Below, piece by piece: positions 34,960-43,502 of a stretch of DNA of 64,000 bases. The position numbers and the translations under genes are program-made. This DNA is from Cochleicola gelatinilyticus (GTDB taxonomy: Bacteria; Bacteroidota; Bacteroidia; Flavobacteriales; Flavobacteriaceae). Under the pieces are notes generated by a model. It searched no databases, was not told the DNA's origin, and worked only from the letters and a program-made list of their open reading frames with translations. Location of the stretch: assembly GCF_001637325.1 (NCBI RefSeq), contig NZ_LRXL01000053.1, forward strand, positions 62,001 through 126,000. Reading direction: 5' to 3'. Every line of letters starts with the position of its first letter. Positions within the stretch are counted from its first letter, which is position 1.

Positions 34960-35645
34960 AGTGTTTTTGCTATGGTCTCAGCTTTTTTCCAATCTGCTTC
35001 AGTATCGATATTTACATAGGTTTTAGGATTGCTTTCAAGATACGAAATGGTCGTTCCGAAGAAAGAATTTTGTTCTAACAACACTTCTGTTTTTGTAATA
35101 TAAATTGAGCCATCACGAATAAAAGATTCTGGTAGCTCTTGTCGTCTTTTAATAATCTCTTTTTCGCCCGTGGCTATTTTTAGAGTTTGCCTGGAGGCTT
35201 CAAATACCCAGTGTGGATTGTATTGGTGCGGGACCTTCTGAACAGAGATCAACGAATCGGTTTGCTTTTTTATAAATACGGAAATCGCTTCATCTATAAA
35301 TAAAGGGCTTCTAAATGGAGTTGTTACTTGAAGTAAACATACTGCATCGAAGTTTTCGCCTTTTATTGAAAGCTCCTTTAAAGCATGTTGTACCACCTCT
35401 AATGAACCCGAAGTGTCTTGGGAAAGATAAGCGGGACGCACAAAGGGAACCTCTGCGCCCATTTTAGTTGCCAGTGTTATAAGAGTTTCGTCTTCCGAAG
35501 TAAACACAACACGCTCCAGTTTTTCTGATGCTAAAGCAGCTTCTATGGTATATTGTAACAAGGGTTTTCCATTTAAGTCTTTCCGATTTTTATTAGGAAT
35601 TCCTTTGCTTCCGCCCCGTGCAGGTATGAGTCCGAGGATACGCAT
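34956..35645 (-). CDS. neuA: CMP-nonulosonate (acylneuraminate) cytidylyltransferase
   Basis: A 229-residue nucleotidyltransferase. The signature IPARGGSKGIPNKN at residues 7-20 is the CTP-binding loop of NeuA/PseF/LegF enzymes. LQVTTPFRSPLFIDEAI and the late FIRDGSIYITKTEVL are further family blocks. It activates a nonulosonic acid with CTP to give CMP-sugar. It is the third gene of a NeuB-NeuC-NeuA set: it overlaps neuC by one base and is followed by a GT-B-like gene. Sequence alone cannot decide between neuraminic, legionaminic and pseudaminic acid. Confidence 0.9.
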   Translation of the reverse strand: MRILGLIPARGGSKGIPNKNRKDLNGKPLLQYTIEAALASEKLERVVFTSEDETLITLATKMGAEVPFVRPAYLSQDTSGSLEVVQHALKELSIKGENFDAVCLLQVTTPFRSPLFIDEAISVFIKKQTDSLISVQKVPHQYNPHWVFEASRQTLKIATGEKEIIKRRQELPESFIRDGSIYITKTEVLLEQNSFFGTTISYLESNPKTYVNIDTEADWKKAETIAKTL

Positions 35646-36802
35646 TAATAGGTAATGGTTTTATGAAACCTAAGTTCTACACTCGCTAATATTTCAGCGA
35701 TTTTTTTACCACTGTCACCATTTCCATATATAGAACTCTTTATATTTCTGGGAGCCTCAAGTTGTGATTTTATAGCTTCAGTTATTGCTTCTTCTTCATA
35801 GGCAACATCGATCACATTCTCGCCCCGGAGACGTCTGTTTTGTCGCGTTCCTATGTTTACTACTGGAACTCCTAAAAAAGAACATTCTCTAATACCAACA
35901 CTACTGTTACCTACTAAGCAGTCACTGTTTACAAGAAGTTTTAAAAAATCGTGGGGTTCCATATTCTTAAAAAAGTGAATATTCTTCGGACTATTGTTTT
36001 CTCGGTAGGAACGAATTCCATTAGAAGTTCCGTCGGCACCTGCATCTACATTAGGCCAAAACCAAAACGTTGGAATATTTAGTTTATCTACTGCTTTTAA
36101 CGTTTTTAGCACATCTTTTTTTGCTTGATCGTATTCAGTCGTTACGGGGTGTTGCATAACTACAATATATCCTTCTTTAAACGAAACTTGTTCTCCTACT
36201 CCACCATATTTTTTTAATGGGTCGAAATCTAGTTTAGAATCTTCTAATACCGTTGCCGCAATATCGATAGAAGGACACCCTGTATTAAAAACATAGGCTT
36301 CATCTTCTCCCATTTTTATAACGCGTTCTTTTGCATCTTGAGAAGTTACAAAATGAATATCTGCTAATTTGGTATTCGCATGTCGTACTTTTTCGTCTAT
36401 ATTTCCTGTCACTTCTCCTCCTTGTAAATGTATAAGTGGAATGTTTTGGTAGGCAGCAGCAATAGAAGTTGCTATCGTTTCAAAACGGTCGGCAATGGTG
36501 AGCACAGCATCGGGTTGTAGGTTATAAAACACATTCGCCAGCTCCATAACACCCAACCCTGTGGTTTTTGCCATTGCGGTTTTATTCTCGCCTTCAAGTA
36601 CCATAAATACTTTTTCATGAATTGTAAACCCATCATTTTCAATAAAATCGACCGCATTTCCATAACGATCTAATAATGCCGAACCCGCAACCACTAATTG
36701 TAATTCTAATTCGGGATGTTCTTTAATTGCCTGTAAAGCGGTTTTTACCCGACTGTACGAAGGTCTGGCGGTTATTACAGCACAAATTTTACGTTTAGAC
36801 AT
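35645..36802 (-). CDS. neuC: Hydrolysing UDP-GlcNAc 2-epimerase (NeuC-like)
   Basis: A 385-residue GT-B-fold epimerase. KICAVITARPSYSRVKTALQAI at the start and ADRFETIATSIAAAYQNIPLIHLQGGEVTGNIDEKVRHANTKLADIHF in the middle are signature blocks of NeuC/LegG-type hydrolysing enzymes. The C-terminal donor site is GNSSVGIRECSFLGVPVVNIGTRQNRR. NeuC yields ManNAc plus UDP, and LegG acts on the 2,4-diacetamido analogue. No LegB/LegC/LegH partners are in the window, favouring the ManNAc/Neu5Ac route. It lies 27 bp after neuB and is joined to neuA by TAATG. Confidence 0.88.
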   Translation of the reverse strand: MSKRKICAVITARPSYSRVKTALQAIKEHPELELQLVVAGSALLDRYGNAVDFIENDGFTIHEKVFMVLEGENKTAMAKTTGLGVMELANVFYNLQPDAVLTIADRFETIATSIAAAYQNIPLIHLQGGEVTGNIDEKVRHANTKLADIHFVTSQDAKERVIKMGEDEAYVFNTGCPSIDIAATVLEDSKLDFDPLKKYGGVGEQVSFKEGYIVVMQHPVTTEYDQAKKDVLKTLKAVDKLNIPTFWFWPNVDAGADGTSNGIRSYRENNSPKNIHFFKNMEPHDFLKLLVNSDCLVGNSSVGIRECSFLGVPVVNIGTRQNRRLRGENVIDVAYEEEAITEAIKSQLEAPRNIKSSIYGNGDSGKKIAEILASVELRFHKTITY

Positions 36803-36829
36803 ATCTTTTATATTCGATTGGAAGTTGTT

Positions 36830-37831
36830 TTATTCTGAAACTATAGAACTTTCAGTAAGAAAATCCCATTGATCTAAGTCTTTCGCTACTTTTTTTCCGA
36901 TAACCGATTGATAGTTCGCGGCATCTATTCCGAAGCCTTTAGGTTTTTTAGCCTCTAAATCTTCGAAGGTAATGGTAGCTCCTTTTTTTAATGCTTTATT
37001 CACCGACAATGATTTTTCGAAAATTGATTTCAATTCTGAAAAAGCTGAATTATCTGTTTTATCTACTGGATTTTGTAAAGCTTGTGAGATTGCGTTCGCT
37101 CCATCTACCAATTGTTTTGCCTGTTTCATGGTTAATGAAGAAGAAACATCGGGTCCAAATTGCTCCCGATCGAACACTACATGGAACTCTAAAATTTCTG
37201 CTCCTAGTGCGACAGCAGCAATTCCGGCAGATACCGTTGCAGAATGATCTGAAAATCCGACAGGAACTTTAAATCGCTCTTTTAATTCGGAAATAACATT
37301 GAAGCCATATTGCTCGGGTTGCGTGGGGTAACTTGTTGTACATTGAAGGATTGAAAAATCAGCCTTATGCTTTTTCAAAAATTGAACAGATTTTTCCAAC
37401 TCATCGAACGAACTCATCCCGCTTGAGATGATAATAGGTTTCTTCGTATCGATTACTTTTTTCAGTAATAAAAAATTTGTCACTTCTCCACTCCCAATCT
37501 TGTATTGTTGTACTCCAGCATGTTCTAGAACCTCAACAGCAGCATTGCTAAAAGGACTACTAATAAAAATAAGTCCTACCTCTGCACAGTGTTTGCCAAT
37601 TTCTACCCATGCTTCACGGCTAAACTCCATTCGTTTCCAATAATCGAAACGTGTTGCATCTTGTTTAGAAAACTTAACACGAAAGGGTTCGTGAATACTG
37701 CTCTCTGCGTCGGCAATATGAGTTTGAAATTTAATCGCCTTAGCTCCGGTACGGGCGACCGCATCGATATATGCATGCAGCATCCCGAGACTTCCGTCGT
37801 GTGCTTGACCTATTTCAGCGATGGTTAACAT
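36830..37831 (-). CDS. neuB: N-acetylneuraminate (nonulosonate) synthase NeuB family
   Basis: From ATG 37831 the protein has 333 residues. The N-terminal TIM barrel starts LTIAEIGQAHDGSLGMLHAYIDAV, and has AKAIKFQTHIADAESS, YKIGSGEVTN, PIIISSGMSS, LQCTTSYPT, VGFSDHS and ILEFHVVFDRE. A SAF antifreeze-like domain occupies about 265-333 (SVNKALKKGATITFEDLEAKKPKG). It condenses phosphoenolpyruvate with ManNAc or a related sugar. A frame continuing to a TTG at 37861 is rejected in favour of the ATG that begins right at the conserved strand. Confidence 0.9.
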   Translation of the reverse strand: MLTIAEIGQAHDGSLGMLHAYIDAVARTGAKAIKFQTHIADAESSIHEPFRVKFSKQDATRFDYWKRMEFSREAWVEIGKHCAEVGLIFISSPFSNAAVEVLEHAGVQQYKIGSGEVTNFLLLKKVIDTKKPIIISSGMSSFDELEKSVQFLKKHKADFSILQCTTSYPTQPEQYGFNVISELKERFKVPVGFSDHSATVSAGIAAVALGAEILEFHVVFDREQFGPDVSSSLTMKQAKQLVDGANAISQALQNPVDKTDNSAFSELKSIFEKSLSVNKALKKGATITFEDLEAKKPKGFGIDAANYQSVIGKKVAKDLDQWDFLTESSIVSE

Positions 37832-37888
37832 GGACTCTAATTGATTTGAGGGTTCGAACAATAGACCAAATATAACACATAATTTGAG

Positions 37889-38758
37889 TTAACATGGGTA
37901 GTTATACTTTTCCAACACTGAGATTGGCACGAAACCCAGCTCACTTAAGGTGTTGTTAGAACGTTTAAAATCGGCATATAAACGTTCGTAACCCTCTACG
38001 TTAGAAAGATCGAAAAACCCTTTAGGAGTTTGTAGTGAAATAGTGCATGCTGCTTTTGTTTTTAGCTTCAGTCGTAGGGAGGCTCCTTTTTGCACCCCCA
38101 TAAAACCTTCAGAATTCTTTTTTGAAACAGAATATCGATTGAGTTTTGCTAATGTATATAATGCATCTTCAGAAAGCATCATTTTATTTGAAACCGTTTT
38201 TAAAAGATATTCTTCTTTCAGTTCCACCCCAATCACTTTGTACAGTTTGGTATAAAAATTAATAGGGTCGAGTTTCAATTCTTCAAAAAATAGAAAATGA
38301 ATTTGTTGCTTCGGAAAATACCCCAATACTGTTTTTGCTATTTCCCCATAAAAGCAACAACTAAGGTAATCCATTCCTAAATTGGTTTGGTACAACCAAT
38401 GTTGAAGTGTTTTTGTTCCGAAGAAATTATACTTTATATGGTATTTAAACATCGACACTAACGCCTCTGGCTGTCTCCGCATAGTTATTACAATGTGAGC
38501 GTCGGGATTGGTTTGAAATAAGCGCGCTAGTACCTGTTGAAATTTCACTTTCTGAAAACCGCCACTTAGTAAGGTTTCGTTGCTTTCTACACAAATTTTA
38601 TTCGATGGGAGCTCAGGGCGGTTTAATGTCCACCATTCTTTTCCTGTAAAAAAGCGGGAGCGGCTCACGTGCAATCGGGGATCATTTTGAAGTGTTTGCT
38701 GCACAGAAGTAGTTCCCGATTTTGGAATGCCAATATGAAAAAGGCGGTAGGTTTCCAT
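37889..38758 (-). CDS. Sulfotransferase, second in the locus
   Basis: A 289-residue PAPS-dependent sulfotransferase-fold protein. The phosphosulfate loop HIGIPKSGTTSVQQTL (residues 8-23) is textbook, and the 3'-phosphate site is HIVITMRRQPEALVSMFKYH. A later stretch IHFLFFEELKLDPINFYTKLYKVIGV matches the conserved FEEL/YEDL region. The expected reaction is sulfation of a sugar in the polysaccharide. The start codon overlaps the stop of the upstream acetyltransferase by one base. Confidence 0.87.
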   Translation of the reverse strand: METYRLFHIGIPKSGTTSVQQTLQNDPRLHVSRSRFFTGKEWWTLNRPELPSNKICVESNETLLSGGFQKVKFQQVLARLFQTNPDAHIVITMRRQPEALVSMFKYHIKYNFFGTKTLQHWLYQTNLGMDYLSCCFYGEIAKTVLGYFPKQQIHFLFFEELKLDPINFYTKLYKVIGVELKEEYLLKTVSNKMMLSEDALYTLAKLNRYSVSKKNSEGFMGVQKGASLRLKLKTKAACTISLQTPKGFFDLSNVEGYERLYADFKRSNNTLSELGFVPISVLEKYNYPC

Positions 38759-39405
38759 TAGTAAAGAGTGTTTTTACCTTCGAGGTTCTTAAAAAAAAGA
38801 GGTTTTAATTCTTCCAACGCTTCTTTCGGTTTATGCCACCAATCTAATGCTTTTATCTCTCGTTGTACGCTTTCTGTAAAGCGAAATTTTACGTGCTTGG
38901 CAGGCGATCCTGCAACAATAGAAAAATCTGCTACGTCTTTTGTTACAATCGCTCCCGCCGCTAATATGGCTCCATCTCCAACCGTAACACCACCAAGAAT
39001 TGTAACATTTTGACCAATCCAAACATCGTTACCAATTATAACGGGCTTATTTTGTTTCAATGATGTAAGTTCGCCCTCAAACAAGGAAGAATTGATATAG
39101 GTGGATAGATAGTGTACGGGATGATTGGTAGTAATAATGGATACATGTGGACCTAACTGACAATAGTTTCCTATGGTAATAGTTCCATGAAATGTAGAAT
39201 TATACCCTAAGGTGGTGTATTTTCCAATCACTATAGCACCGTTAAAATTGCACCCTGTAGCAACTTTGTTTTCGCCTTTAAAATCAACTTGCTGTAATCC
39301 GCGAGAAATCCCTGCCGATCTTGCGTTTCCCTCTGCCACAGGGCCAGCATAGGTACTTCCAAATCGCATAAGACGGTGAATAATATGTTGAAAAAAACGT
39401 TTCAT
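38758..39405 (-). CDS. Left-handed beta-helix acetyltransferase (CatB/LbetaH family)
   Basis: From the ATG at 39405 the protein has 215 residues. The central part is a hexapeptide-repeat helix: TGCNFNGAIVIGKYTTLGYNSTFHGTITIGNYCQLGPHVSIITTNHPVH. PVIIGNDVWIGQNVTILGGVTVGDGAILAAGAIVTKDV and the end motif IVAGSPAKHVKFRF follow. The NHPVH and GNDVWIG blocks mark O-acetyltransferases of the maltose/xenobiotic acetyltransferase group. An upstream start at 39435 is possible but would overlap the preceding gene by 31 nt. The ATG gives a TAATG junction like its neighbours. Acceptor sugar unknown. Confidence 0.85.
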   Translation of the reverse strand: MKRFFQHIIHRLMRFGSTYAGPVAEGNARSAGISRGLQQVDFKGENKVATGCNFNGAIVIGKYTTLGYNSTFHGTITIGNYCQLGPHVSIITTNHPVHYLSTYINSSLFEGELTSLKQNKPVIIGNDVWIGQNVTILGGVTVGDGAILAAGAIVTKDVADFSIVAGSPAKHVKFRFTESVQREIKALDWWHKPKEALEELKPLFFKNLEGKNTLY

Positions 39406-40427
39406 TAATAAGTTGGGTCTTTCATTCCTTTCCATCTAAAATACAGTTTCCGGATGGGTGCCTTTTGTAAGATAAAGGTATGCAATAGTTTATAGCATTG
39501 TACCATTAGGGAACTTTTTATAATTGCTTCGGAAGGTTTTTCAGCAAAAAAAGGAGGTGTTGTATTAGTGCTAATTTTACTGAAAATATCGTGCATCCAA
39601 GGCTCTGAAGCATTGCCTAAATGATAGGCATAATTTTGAAGCGTTGCCAGTCTAAGATAGCCTAGCTCATTATTAGGTTTATCAATGTACTCAAAATCTG
39701 TTTTTTTACTAATAAGATCTTTTGCCGATGCCTTGGGTGCATGTTGAAAGACTTCCGATCGAAGGGTTGCTACAAAATGCCCACAACTTAAAACGGCAGC
39801 TCCATTTTTGTTTTTTAGACATAAAAATTTTTTCAATCTGCTACCCTCAAATAAGTTTGCCCCAACACTTTCCTGAAATTTAACCAACGCATCCGGATCG
39901 GGGACATTCTCAAAAGAAACCATCCCTTTACTGAAACCATACCCAAATGTAGAGGAAGCGGCTTTGTGTTTATAAATATTACTTACTGGAACAGGCGATA
40001 CCATACCAGCCTGCGGAAAATCATGAAAAACCTTTTCTACGCCTTGTTGCCAGTTGTTTAAAAATAGCACATCGGCATCGGTAATGGTAATAAGTGCTTC
40101 CGATTGACCTCGAACACAAGCATGTATGGCGTTGATCTTTCCAATATTGGTTTTAGAATGCACCAGCTGGTCGATGGCAGTATGAGTAGCAAATAATTCT
40201 TTTAAATAATCGGATACTTCTTCACAACTCGCATTGTTGAAAATACTAATCCGAGTTTTGTGATGAACGGTTTTTAGTAAACTCTCTAGGCAATACCGCA
40301 GTATTAGAAGTCCTTCTTTAAAATAAGCTTCTTCAAGATTAGGAATATATACCGGCACTACAACTCTATGGTAGCTTTGGGCAGTAGATGTGGTATGTTC
40401 CTTTGCAGGGTTTTTTCCTATTCTCAA
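39405..40427 (-). CDS. Glycosyltransferase family 2-like protein
   Basis: A 340-residue GT-A-fold protein. YHRVVVPVYIPNLEEAYFKEGLLILRYCLESLL and KTRISIFNNASCEEVSDYL open the fold. The metal-binding DxD is in ALITITDADVLFLNNW. The second half contains GANLFEGSRLKKFL and ELGYLRLATLQNYAYHLGNASEPW. It deviates from the usual VSVIIPxYN start, so it belongs to a divergent branch. A 4-nt overlap links it to the upstream GT4 gene. Substrate unknown. Confidence 0.78.
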   Translation of the reverse strand: MRIGKNPAKEHTTSTAQSYHRVVVPVYIPNLEEAYFKEGLLILRYCLESLLKTVHHKTRISIFNNASCEEVSDYLKELFATHTAIDQLVHSKTNIGKINAIHACVRGQSEALITITDADVLFLNNWQQGVEKVFHDFPQAGMVSPVPVSNIYKHKAASSTFGYGFSKGMVSFENVPDPDALVKFQESVGANLFEGSRLKKFLCLKNKNGAAVLSCGHFVATLRSEVFQHAPKASAKDLISKKTDFEYIDKPNNELGYLRLATLQNYAYHLGNASEPWMHDIFSKISTNTTPPFFAEKPSEAIIKSSLMVQCYKLLHTFILQKAPIRKLYFRWKGMKDPTY

Positions 40428-41575
40428 GAATTCGATTTTAGTAGGACTTGGTACGCTTTAAAAACGTTATTTTTTATGGTTTGATATTCCCATCGGGATT
40501 TTTGATCCTGATTGATTTTAAATGCGTTTTTAATTAAATCTCGATCATTAAGTGCTTTGGTAATTCTTTCCGCAATATAAGATGGATTTTCGGGTGCTGC
40601 AATTAGGAGCCCGTTCGTTTCGTCTTCGATCACTTCTTCGGTAACTCCCCCTGGGTTTGATTGAATTGGGAAAGCTCCCATGATTATTGCTTCCAACAAA
40701 GTATTTGGCATACCGTCTGAGGTACTGTTCCCAATATACAATAATGCTTGTCCCATGAGCTGCATCATTTCCTCTTGTGCTAATTTTGTATTTCGGTCGT
40801 AGACGGTTACCTTCTTAAAAATTGCTGTAAGTGGCTTACAGGCTACTACAACTTCACTATGTGCTGAAAAAACAATAAGATTTAAAGTACTATACTGTTC
40901 TGGGTTTTTCTGAAAAGCTTCAATGACACTTAGTGCCTTTCCGAAGGTATGCTGATAGCCTTTTAAGACAATGGTTTCCCGCTTAGAAACCGGGACGATG
41001 TATTTTTCAAAAACAGCAATAGGATAGCCTCCTCCTCCAGGAAACACCCCAAAATGAGATCCTTTAAAACCAAGCTCTCTTGCGATAGTAAAATCTCTTC
41101 GACAATCGGTATGTATGTAATCTACCCGTTGTAAAACCTCTAAGATCTGCTTTTTATGACGTTTATTTTCTTTGTAATGAAACAAATCACTTCCCCAACA
41201 TGAATAGAGCCACAGTACTTTAGGATGCTTTTTTAATGCAGGAAGTAGCGGAACACTGCAATGCTGCATTTCGAAACTATGTACGATATTGAAGTGGTGC
41301 GTGGCTAGTAACTGAGATACTACTTCGGAAGGCGTTACCTCGATCGCTCCTTGAATTCTCTGGTAGACGGAAGGAAACGTTTTTTTAAAAAAGGATTTCC
41401 CACTTATGTTTATTTTGTTTTTTTTCCACCCTGTAATTTGAATTATTTTGCAGGTGAAAGGGGCCGATCCTCTGTCTAAAATATCGAACCAATACAATTC
41501 GTGCCCTTCCGCTTCAAATTGATTGATCCAGCGAATGGCATGAACAGACGGCATTGAGACAAATAGAATTTTCAT
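40424..41575 (-). CDS. Glycosyltransferase family 4 protein
   Basis: A 383-residue GT-B enzyme beginning MKILFVSMPSVHAIRWINQFEAEGHELYWFDILD. The acceptor half has HFNIVHSFEMQHCSVPLLPAL and WLYSCWGSDLFHY, common in GT4 proteins of Bacteroidota capsule loci. The donor half has IGNSTSDGMPNTLLEAIIMGAFPIQSNPGGVTEEVI with the two conserved glutamates. It overlaps both neighbours by 4 nt. Substrate unknown. Confidence 0.9.
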   Translation of the reverse strand: MKILFVSMPSVHAIRWINQFEAEGHELYWFDILDRGSAPFTCKIIQITGWKKNKINISGKSFFKKTFPSVYQRIQGAIEVTPSEVVSQLLATHHFNIVHSFEMQHCSVPLLPALKKHPKVLWLYSCWGSDLFHYKENKRHKKQILEVLQRVDYIHTDCRRDFTIARELGFKGSHFGVFPGGGGYPIAVFEKYIVPVSKRETIVLKGYQHTFGKALSVIEAFQKNPEQYSTLNLIVFSAHSEVVVACKPLTAIFKKVTVYDRNTKLAQEEMMQLMGQALLYIGNSTSDGMPNTLLEAIIMGAFPIQSNPGGVTEEVIEDETNGLLIAAPENPSYIAERITKALNDRDLIKNAFKINQDQKSRWEYQTIKNNVFKAYQVLLKSNS

Positions 41576-42522
41576 AAAAAATACCGTGTGTTTATAAATC
41601 GTTTTAACGTGTAATATCCCGGCTTTTTATAATAACGTTGCTGCAAGAGTTTAAGCAGTTTAACGCCTTTTTGTTCTTCTTTGCTGAGCGTTTCTTTTTT
41701 AAGCAACACCTGTTCAAGTTCACTTAAAAGAATCCGGTTTTGCTTTGTAATATGGATAGATCGAAGCACTTTAAAAAAGACTTTTTTAAATACCGCTGAG
41801 GCTGGTGTAACTGCAGACGTTTTAATGATTTTGGTTACCTTTTTGTAATAGGAAATATAGTGAGTTAGGTTGGTGGGTTTTATTTCTGAAACCGGTACAA
41901 CTTTATAAAAAGCATCCGATTGATTTATAAACTTAAAATTTTCTTTAGAAGCTACAATAGCTCGTACGGCTAATTCGGGATCTTCAAATAGTTGTATGTC
42001 TTCAGAAAAGCCATTCAGTTTTAGAAAAAAAGATGTTGAATATAGGGGTGCGGTTACATTCCATGGAAAATCCATCGTAATAAAACCTGTTAAAAAATCG
42101 GTAGCTGTAAAACTTTCATAGGTGGAAAAATCTTTCAACTTTGGAGAATCTATATACGAAGACATAGGGAATATCCAAAAGTCCTTATCCGGAAACTTGT
42201 GAGTTTTTTCTAAGCGATTTGCAATACAAGTTGGAACCAATAGGTCGTCTGAATCTAAAAATAATAAATAATCTCCTTTGGCGTGTTCTGCACCAATATT
42301 TCTGCAAGAAGAAGGTCCTTTAAGGCGATTCTCTGGACGTTCTAAATATGTAAAGCGGGCGTCTTTATTTTTCCAAAACTCCATAACCTTTGCAGTTTCA
42401 TCGGTCGAACCGTCATCGATCACCAGACATTCCCACCGAGAAGATGTTTGGTTCTGTACACTTTGAAGTGTTTCTTCCAATATGCCGGCACGATTGTATG
42501 TTGGGATAATTATGGAGACCAC
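41572..42522 (-). CDS. Glycosyltransferase family 2 protein
   Basis: A 316-residue GT-A enzyme with the full family-2 start VSIIIPTYNRAGILEETLQSV and CLVIDDGSTDETAKV. GPSSCRNIGAEHAKGDYLLFLDSDDLLVP (the DxDD metal site) follows. The C-terminal third is helical and basic. It shares a 1-nt overlap with the related gene upstream and is similar in layout to that gene (42522..43502), suggesting an old tandem duplication. Substrate unknown. Confidence 0.92.
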   Translation of the reverse strand: MVSIIIPTYNRAGILEETLQSVQNQTSSRWECLVIDDGSTDETAKVMEFWKNKDARFTYLERPENRLKGPSSCRNIGAEHAKGDYLLFLDSDDLLVPTCIANRLEKTHKFPDKDFWIFPMSSYIDSPKLKDFSTYESFTATDFLTGFITMDFPWNVTAPLYSTSFFLKLNGFSEDIQLFEDPELAVRAIVASKENFKFINQSDAFYKVVPVSEIKPTNLTHYISYYKKVTKIIKTSAVTPASAVFKKVFFKVLRSIHITKQNRILLSELEQVLLKKETLSKEEQKGVKLLKLLQQRYYKKPGYYTLKRFINTRYFL

Positions 42523-43502
42523 TAGTTGGGTAGGTTTATATCGAAAAAAAAGTTTCGAAGGGATGCATTTTTAGACCTTGCTAAAGATACCAGTTTTGTC
42601 CCAATTAAAAGTTTTTGAAGTCTCAAGGGATGCTCTTTTAGAATACTATTTTTAAACTTTTCTAAAATAAAATCAACCGTTTTTTTATCTCTGTGTACCG
42701 TTGCTTCATATAAATATCCCACCAGAAATTTGTAATACCGCTCCATAATACGTATTTCCCCTATGGTCTTCGCCATTTCAAAATATTGATTCGAAATATA
42801 ACTTTGCGACCAACGATATGCTGGAATATAATCTAAAGCGTTTTTACTCGTCTTAGTCTCACCGTGCTGCCGGTATAATAATGTCTCTTGATGCACTAAA
42901 GCAAAAGCATTGGATTGAAAAAACAACCGACTGTATAATTCGGTTTCTTGCCCTCTTTTAATAAGTGGGTTAAACAGATCTTTTCCTTCTAAAAATGTTT
43001 TTCTCCACAACACCATTTGCGTCACTACCTCAATCGCACCCATTGCATAATTTTTAAACACTGTATGTTCCTTATTAAAGTTAAAAGGTACTACTTCTTT
43101 TTTCTGAAGCTGTTCATCGGTGCATCGGGCAAGGCTGATACAATAATCAGATTCTTTTTTCTGAATCTCGTTTAATTCTAAGGCTAATTTCTTCGGAAGC
43201 ATAACATCATCGCTATCAAACCACTGAATAAAAGAACCTTTTGCTTTACTGAAACCAAAATTTCTACAGGCATTTGCCCCTTTCTGAAGCGACTCAGGTC
43301 GTTTAAATCCTTGTATTCTGGAGTCTATTAAACCATATTCCGTTACAAGGTTCCAAGAATTATCGGTTGAACCATCATCGACCACTATACATTCCCAGTT
43401 TTGAAACGTTTGCGCTACAATAGAATCGAGGGTCTCAGCTATAAGTTTCTCCCGATTGTACAACGGAACGATGATCGATATGTCGGGAATGTTCTGAATC
43501 AT
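42522..43502 (-). CDS. Glycosyltransferase family 2 protein
   Basis: A 326-residue GT-A enzyme: DISIIVPLYNREKLIAETLDSI, CIVVDDGSTDNSWNLV, KGANACRNFGFSKAKGSFIQWFDSDDVMLP. The DSDD motif supplies the metal-binding aspartates. YRWSQSYISNQYF and a helical C-terminus follow. It is a paralogue-like neighbour of the next gene, with matching domain order and length. One-base overlaps on both sides point to coupled translation. Donor and acceptor unknown. Confidence 0.92.
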   Translation of the reverse strand: MIQNIPDISIIVPLYNREKLIAETLDSIVAQTFQNWECIVVDDGSTDNSWNLVTEYGLIDSRIQGFKRPESLQKGANACRNFGFSKAKGSFIQWFDSDDVMLPKKLALELNEIQKKESDYCISLARCTDEQLQKKEVVPFNFNKEHTVFKNYAMGAIEVVTQMVLWRKTFLEGKDLFNPLIKRGQETELYSRLFFQSNAFALVHQETLLYRQHGETKTSKNALDYIPAYRWSQSYISNQYFEMAKTIGEIRIMERYYKFLVGYLYEATVHRDKKTVDFILEKFKNSILKEHPLRLQKLLIGTKLVSLARSKNASLRNFFFDINLPN

